Shown here: positions 58,600 to 64,000 of the stretch, in pieces
Position numbering within the stretch: position 1 is the first letter of the stretch
Layout of the letters: the number at the start of each line of letters is the position of its first letter
Origin: Taenia hydatigena
Lineage: Eukaryota; Platyhelminthes; Cestoda; Cyclophyllidea; Taeniidae
Direction of reading: 5' to 3'
NCBI GenBank assembly: GCA_036345935.2
Contig: JADWOT020001434.1
Location: forward strand, 1-64,000
DNA length: 64,000 nucleotides
Translations under genes and position numbers: made by a program
Notes under the pieces: model-generated
The model's database searches: none
Told to the model about the DNA's origin: nothing
What the model saw: only the letters and a program-made list of their open reading frames with translations

Positions 58600-59240
58600 A
58601 GGGCGCCAAATTGTAGCAACTGATTGTCCATTATGTATGGTTTCGCTGTAATAGAGACCAGCATTTGCAAACAGTAGCTTCTAAGAATTTAAGCACCCGT
58701 AAGTTAATATGATGCCTCTTTCTTTCCACAATGATTCTGGTTGATTTTAGAAAGTAGTGGTTGCCGTCACTTGAAATGGGCAATCACTCTTTTGTATCAC
58801 ATGCATTTCACGCATGTCATTTAATAGTCAAGGGCGATCGATCCTCCGGGCTCGTGCCACAGGCGCATTAATTAAAATAAGCGCTAGTGAACAAAGACGA
58901 GGTGGGTGGTCGTGGAGCGGTCGCTGGGAGGTAGATCTTTACAGTCGAATACGAGATCACTTGTTTTTCTGCAGGTTGTAGCTTCGCCTTGAAGGCACGA
59001 CCAGAAGGCGAGATCAGTGGACACTAAGCACTTCGGTGCCTCAAAAAACTGGTCCTTAATTTCAAAGCTTTTAATAAAGCAAGTTCTTAGTGTTTCGATT
59101 GATATCGTCAATAAAGCAAAGGATTTAGTACTATTCCATCCGTTACATTAGCATTCAAATGCGTTTTCAGGTTAGTCATTAATTCGGCATTTGTAAGTTT
59201 TAACGAACTTCTATTTCCATTAAGGTCTAGCTCGTACCTA
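58600..59240 (-). repeat. R1 unit, copy at 58.8 kb
   Basis: A minus-strand copy, the longest upstream match to the 5.3 kb unit (to about 59230). It also shares the distal 'gcatttgcaaacagtagcttctaag' words with the 40.3 kb copy. Confidence 0.6.
58747..58880 (-). pseudogene. R1 secreted-peptide family, decayed copy
   Basis: The aligned frame reads NAPVARARRIDRP, a stop, LLND, then MHVIQKSDCPFQVTAT to a TAA. It groups with the 5.3 kb copy (ASVARARKTDRP), as a subfamily distinct from the 44.4 kb type. A Cys codon has become TGA and the second Cys codon CGT. CPFQVT keeps the codon (CAA) that is TAA in three other copies. Confidence 0.45.
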
Positions 59241-59379
59241 CGCAAATAACACTATCAATATTTCCATTGTAAGACGCTGAATTTTCTTCATTGCTCTTGC
59301 TTTAATTGTTCATTCAAATCGGCCTCGGCTTTGCAGCCCTATTCGCTTCAATGCTGACTCAATACTTGTCAAGTACGCT

Positions 59380-59556
59380 TTAACCACATCCAGTTGTACG
59401 TGCTTCTCTGTTGACCAGCAACATCATCGTCAAGATACTAAGGTGTTGGCATAGCAAACGGCAGTGATTCGCACCTTTATCTGACTTGCAAATGAAGTAG
59501 GTGAACAGAACTAACGAGGTGATCATCAAGACAAACCAACATTTTTTGGTTTCCAT
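59380..59556 (-). CDS. Small protein with N-terminal hydrophobic signal or anchor
   Basis: An ATG at 59556 opens a frame of 58 residues. A hydrophobic core (WFVLMITSLVLFTYFIC) follows a short basic start (METKKC), which fits a signal peptide or a signal anchor. Downstream are two Cys (HCRLLCQHLSIL), a second hydrophobic stretch and a C-terminal TTGCG. The frame is also open upstream of this ATG, so the start is a choice based on the signal. The C-x3-C-x2-L-x-I arrangement loosely recalls the R1 motif. Possibly the first exon of a longer gene. Function unknown. Confidence 0.3.
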   Translation of the reverse strand: METKKCWFVLMITSLVLFTYFICKSDKGANHCRLLCQHLSILTMMLLVNREARTTGCG

Positions 59557-59649
59557 CGGTGGCAACATCACACTTTCAGTCAAAAGTGCGACACATTCAA
59601 GTGTAGTTAGCAAGGGATCTAACACATGATTAGTTAACTCCAAGACACT

Positions 59650-60470
59650 TCCTCTACCTCATGAATACCAGATTCCTTAAATGTTGTACCAGTCAAGCAA
59701 ATAAGATGCAGTCTAAGGCGTTTACTTTATGGTAGCATGTCTTTTAGAACCAAATTATGCACCTCAAAAAGAAGGCACAGTTAGAGGCTCAGAATGGGTT
59801 CGGCGAACGCTGTAAAACTCTAAAGAAGCAAATGTATTTTTGGTTATCTTTAACACAGAAAGCAAAAATTCATAATTTTCGCCTCAAAGAAAATTCAAGC
59901 GATCGGAGGACAGAGGCACTAGTGAAATGAAACAGTGACAGAGAAAAGACCAATTAAACCGTACCTTGCAGAAGCTTTCATGTTTCTTGCTGCTTATACA
60001 ATTAGCCCTAATGTATTGTGAGTGAACTTTGAAAAGTCTAAATTTGATAAGAGAATCATTGCTACCAGGCCTTTCTGCAGACGGACAAGTTTTACACACA
60101 AAGCGTAGACTAGAAATTGAGAATCGAAATACGAAGGTGAGGTAGTTTGAAGAGCAGATTGTGATGAAAGCGGTGCCAGTAAAGCTAAATCATACGCATC
60201 ATTTGTAATTTAAATGAAAATTTGTTCTTAACAACGCAGATGAAATGGATGAAACATGAATTGCATGAATAAGTTTTACTGAGCACAGTAACGCAGCTAC
60301 TTCAGCATCACACAAATGCAAAATAAAATAGTTGCGATGCGGTTGGTAGGGTGAAGAAGAAAGGATGGCAAAAAGGAGAGGTTCTTCTCTCCTCGCACAA
60401 GCGCACGGGTACATGCAGCTGTCCAAGGCCAGTCATCGCATTCCTTTACAGGCGCTGAGGTATCAAACCA
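59650..60470. other. No gene recognised
   Basis: No supported coding region or repeat copy was seen. Confidence 0.35.
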
Positions 60471-60479
60471 TCATAGCGA

Positions 60480-61107
60480 TGTGCCTCTGTGCTAGAACCT
60501 GCTTTTTTCTGAATCTCTCACCTATACATGCTTAATGAGAATAAATCGCCCTCTCAAGTATTGAGTGCGTTTATCACCAATGCAGAAGATAAGGCGCGTT
60601 TGTGCATGCAAGTGTAGTTAAACGCAACGGAATAAGTTGAGGTAGAGGTTGGGAAAGCATGCAATCGGCAGCTCTACTTGCGTGTTTGTGTAGTCGCTTA
60701 TGCTCCCATAATTAGTGATATAATCATCAATTCCCTAACTCTACACCTTGAGAATAGACGCCACCCTGATATAAGCTCTTGTAAAGCTGCTCACGAAGTC
60801 TTGTTAATACGAAAACAGCCATATAACACTGGAATGATAAAAGGGAAGGACAAATTGTGGGACTAAAATCGCCATTCTTATGATCAAAAGTATTGGGATT
60901 CAACGGGCTCCTTGAAGCATAGATATAGAGCTGTCTGGATAATTGATACCTCCAGCAGTTGAAAGGCACTAAGCTGTAGGATTTAAAATAGCGATTAGCG
61001 GTTCCGTTTAAGGTTCTCGCTGGAATATTTTTCTTATGCGCGATATTACAACAGTTTGAAATGTGCTGATTATTCGTTTCCAGACAGGGTTGAGAGCGGT
61101 GTAGTGG
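60480..61107 (-). repeat. Repeat R3, copy 3 (inverted)
   Basis: On the minus strand this aligns with 17440-18080 and, for its coding-like part, with 3715-3850. The frame from 61107 downward reads IPLHRSQPCLETNNQHIS, IAHKKNIPARTLNGT and LVPFNCW, and stays open for 128 codons. It is the most intact version of the frame, though no start signal is evident and similarity to copies 1 and 2 stops at its beginning. Confidence 0.6.
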
Positions 61108-61109
61108 GA

Positions 61110-62090
61110 TCAACTTCGATTCGATATCTTACCAAAGTGCATAGCCTAACCCAATCTGTCTATTCTTCTCATAAAATGAATAAATAACTTAAAATCCATC
61201 ATTGTTACTGCTACATGCATCGTAATAAGAGCGATCAAGAGGGGCAAATGGGCCTACAAATGGCAATGCAACTGGTAGGAGGCCAAGTTTATGCCTAGTG
61301 TTCCCACGGCACTGGGTTGAAAATTAACGCTTGTGTGAATCGCTCCCTTGTTCACACAGTGTTCTTATGAATGCAATATCCAATGGGCCCATTGCAGATA
61401 AACTCTGATAATTTTGCCAGGTGCAATCTCATGGCTCATATTTTACTGAATACGAATTCTCACAGCCGGTGTCTTAAGGACCCAAGGCCAGTTGGACAAA
61501 TTGTTTAGTCTCCCATGGGCACTGAGTTGACTAAATCAGTTAACGTTTCTGTTGAAGTAAATCATACAATACAACTAGCTCCAAGAACAGTTGGGGAAAT
61601 TACTTGGTATTTTTCCGGTTTCCTTGTGAATTTTTTGGTCATTGAGTGATTTTTGAGGGGCTTGAGTGTAAATGATGAACTGAATATCAAGACTTTCCCT
61701 AGGACTTGTTTTACAGCTCCACTTGCCTCTCGGCCACTCGTGACTGATTTTCTGCAACGCGTGTGGTGGAGAAGGGACCCTTTCCTCGCTAACATTTGTA
61801 AGGGTGAATTATACTGCCAGTGAATTTGTGAAGAAGTTACGTCAACACTTTACTTACATTGAGGCCGGACTTATGACTTATACCATCAAGTAGCATTCAA
61901 TTCGCAACAAGTGCCAAATAAAACCCATTCACTCGCGTTCAAAACTTCTAGATAGTTGATTCAAGATAACGCTGTGATGGCGAAACTTTATTGAATGTGG
62001 TCGGAACCACGTAATTTGAAAAGAGAAATAGAGCCGCCGCGTTGTTGAGTTTATGGTGGGTTTGATGCATCAGATGGATTTCGCGTCCTA
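61110..62090. other. No gene recognised
   Basis: No supported feature was seen. Confidence 0.35.
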
Positions 62091-62101
62091 CGTATGTTTT
62101 G

Positions 62102-62335
62102 CTAATGCAGAACAATGCACTGTTCTAACATTCCTGATGAATATTCATCATTAATTGCAATTCCCATGAGGGTCGATTCCATTGAAAAGTGAATCATAGC
62201 ATGCGGAGAAAAAGACCATCCGCGGTATAGCGGCTGTATGCAATTGGCTTTCTTTTGCGATAAAAGTACAAGCATTTGCGCTAAGCATGTAAGACACAGT
62301 AAAATTAATATAAGCAAGCTTGTTTTATCAGGTCA
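62102..62335 (-). pseudogene. Secreted-protein-like remnant without ATG
   Basis: The minus-strand frame begins with an excellent signal-like segment (SLLILILLCLTCLAQ), matching in length and its AQ ending the signal of the 44437 protein, but no ATG precedes it before an upstream stop. The following part reads ANCIQPLYRGWSFSPHAM, then IHFSMES, and ends at 62102. The F-S-x-H-x-x-I-x-F pattern resembles FSHTRIYFAF in the neighbouring gene at 62966. Either the start codon has been lost, as in the 5.3 kb family member, or a short first exon lies upstream. Confidence 0.35.
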
Positions 62336-62965
62336 CATCTCTTGTCTCCTGATTGAAGTGAGGCGTCGACGCAACGGACTTCTTGTATGGCCCCTTCCAG
62401 TCATTCGACTTGTGTCTGAATACCCCTAAACTCTAATGCGTGTTACAGCCGTCAAACATTTGGATATTCGACGACTTGGCTTCATTGTGGAAGAGCAAGT
62501 TGCACGCAAGTGTTGATCTACATTCACATTAAAATGGCTGCCCACTTCTAAGTAAGACTAGTCAAGTTACAACTCACAGGAGTAACACTGTTAGGTCATT
62601 ATTGTCGAAGCGAAACTCGCAAGAATGAAGCAAGCTTAATGCACTTCTATATTCGCCACCTAGGTGTCGTCTAATAGGGGGAGCCAAGGTGTCGATAAGT
62701 GAACAAGGATGAAGTGGTATATAATGGATTTCTTGTTTCATAGAGACCTGAAGTAAAAATAAATCATTCACGAAACGCAGGATACGAACCGAGTTATTGC
62801 ACACATGTGAGTCAATTGATCATCGACTGGACTACGCGAAATTTCAATCAAAAACTACCCGCGGGTAAGTATAGGCGACTGCAAAGGCCGCAAAACTTAA
62901 GGCGGGCTCACTAATTTTAACGACGCGTAATGCATTCACGTAACTTAACTACCAATTGCAACGTA

Positions 62966-63289
62966 ATGAGCATTAAAATTAACTTAATCATAATGCTTGC
63001 ACTTTTCCCATGCTTTAGCGCTGGGAATACCGCTACGGATAAAAGTATGGAGGTAAGCATTGTAACCACATGCAGTGGCCTGCCGATGTTCAGTCACACC
63101 CGTATATATTTTGCATTCACCCTTAAATGCCATCAAAATGGAAGAAGCCCTAGTTTATCAAAAGGGGGCAACATGCATTTTGCAGAAACTAATACAATCA
63201 TGAAAAAAGTAAACACTTGGGAATTCCGTGTTTACTTCCGAACTAACTCGGTGGTTAAAATTGATGCTGATGGTCAGGTTTTCGAGTAA
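62966..63289 (+). CDS. Small secreted protein
   Basis: A 107-codon frame begins at an ATG followed by a strong signal peptide (MSIKINLIIMLALFPCFSAG). The mature part contains TTCSGLPMFSHTRIYFAFTL and a second Cys, then LSKGGNMHFAETNTIMKKV and WEFRVYFRTNSVVKIDADG. The segment KGGN, nine residues, MK, then an aromatic alternating strand parallels the exons at 45129-45412. A canonical donor (ATGGAG|GTAAGC) occurs at 63052-63053 in phase 0, so the transcript could be spliced there, but the frame stays open past it and keeps the family-like motifs, so I favour the unspliced reading. It lies between two minus-strand genes of similar type. Confidence 0.5.
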   Translation: MSIKINLIIMLALFPCFSAGNTATDKSMEVSIVTTCSGLPMFSHTRIYFAFTLKCHQNGRSPSLSKGGNMHFAETNTIMKKVNTWEFRVYFRTNSVVKIDADGQVFE

Positions 63290-63404
63290 CCAACAGATTG
63301 TCATTTGTGTTAAAGCTTCTAATATACGCGCATTGTGAAGGCGTGCAAGCAGACTATTAAAAGCTCTGACCACTAAAGCTGCTTTCGGTGAAAATAATTT
63401 TGCA

Positions 63405-63858
63405 TCAAAGAGATTCTATTCGGCTAACTATATCATAGGAGATCAAAAATGATTGATTTGGTGCGTCGAACTGTCTGCAAGGTCGAAAAAGGGTAAAGGA
63501 ATTTGCTAAACTCTAAAAGAACAGCAGTTTGCCGCAAACAAGCCTTTGAATTACCTAATTTAAAGTGCCTTCAATTCTAAGAAAAGGCGCAAATGCATTT
63601 TAATAGTCTGAATTTTTCAAGAGCGGTATAAGTATAATCCTTATACAACCCAAGCCAATCAGTCAAACTTACCTCAGTCCTGACATGGACAGCAATGCTG
63701 CACGCGCATTCACTACACATTGTCACGCATGGCATCTCATCTAACGAAAGCACTCGTGGTTGTACTTTGGCATTGTAGGATTTATTAACTAGGACTCTGT
63801 AATCATCAGGGGTGGAAGCAGGTAGAGCGGTGACCAAGGCAAGCGCTATTAGCCTCAT
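63405..63858 (-). CDS. Small secreted Cys-rich protein, two exons
   Basis: Exon 1 (63858-63673) starts with a signal peptide (MRLIALALVTALPAS) and contains MPCVTMCSECACSIAVHVRTE; the family-type C-x-I-x-V is seen. It ends at a perfect donor, ACTGAG|GTAAGT, after 62 codons in phase 0. Exon 2 (63512-63405) follows a good acceptor (ctgctgttcttttag) in the same phase, reads SLANSFTLFRPC, then FLISYDIVSRIESL, and stops. The intron is 160 bases and the predicted protein 97 residues. If the donor is skipped the frame stays open for 31 more codons, including KDYTYTALEKF, which parallels KEYTYSFSF at 45.3 kb; alternative retention is possible. A secreted product is likely; function unknown. Confidence 0.5.
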
Positions 63859-64000
63859 TTTCTGAATAAAAATTTATTGCTCGTACACTTTACATTCGGG
63901 TCGTTTTCATTGGCCAAGCACGATTTCCATAACTGGACAGTCTGTCATCGAGATTGGTTTGCGAAACCAGTTAAATATTCGCAGCACCTGGAAAAGCTTT

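Noticed and set aside
58884..59111. Minus-strand 75-codon frame upstream of the 58.8 kb R1 copy as an extra family exon
   Set aside because: The aligned upstream DNA in the 5.3 and 44.4 kb copies has stops and frame changes, so this region is conserved as flank, not as coding sequence.
1..64000. tRNA, rRNA and CRISPR structures
   Set aside because: I looked for tRNA-like promoter boxes with foldable arms and for regularly spaced short repeats and found none that hold up.

Overview
The window looks like nuclear DNA of a multicellular animal. The few reading frames that look genuine are short, carry secretion signals and are broken by introns with good GT..AG signals (candidate introns as short as 47-50 bases). 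Coding density is very low, and much of the window consists of diverged, dispersed copies of the same few units. My best guess is a parasitic flatworm (tapeworm or fluke): small secreted Cys-containing proteins, very small exons, CT/GA-rich tracts, compact introns. This is inference; no marker gene settles it. Nothing bacterial or viral was seen, nor rRNA, tRNA or CRISPR. With stops at about 3 of 64 codons, a few open frames above 130 codons are expected by chance in 64 kb, so length alone was not used as evidence. I used conservation between copies, signal peptides, membrane helices and splice sites.

Layout. 1-18 kb: repeat-rich, with copies of the three-copy repeat 'K', repeat 'R3', repeat 'R2' and two damaged members of a secreted-peptide family ('R1', at 5.3 and 8.3 kb), a two-helix membrane exon at 11.7 kb, and a pyrimidine-rich tract (14-15 kb). 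18.2-21.7 kb: arm A of a large inverted duplication, carrying a Cys-rich gene on the minus strand. 21.9-24.6 kb: tandemly duplicated units with candidate exons. 24.6-31.7 kb: no convincing gene. 31.7-33.2 kb: R2 and purine-rich repeats. 34.8-39.2 kb: the most intron-like region, with candidate exons for a membrane protein and a run of tiny exons. 40.4-45.4 kb: three R1 members, including the only one open from ATG (44437-44700), followed by two possible exons. 46.4-47.5 kb: R2 composite. 48.6-50.1 kb: isolated candidate exons. 51.2-54.6 kb: arm B of the inverted duplication, then R2 and a purine-rich tract to 56.7 kb. 58-59.2 kb: K and R1 copies. 59.4-63.9 kb: a cluster of four small signal-peptide genes or gene remnants.

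The parts fit a fast-evolving set of secreted or surface proteins spread by local segmental duplication, with most copies decaying. Shared features are an N-terminal hydrophobic signal, a C-x(2-6)-C-x-[IL]-x-V motif and, in two members, a K-[DE]-Y-T-Y motif. I could not assign the family to a named one. Repeat boundaries were judged by eye and are approximate.
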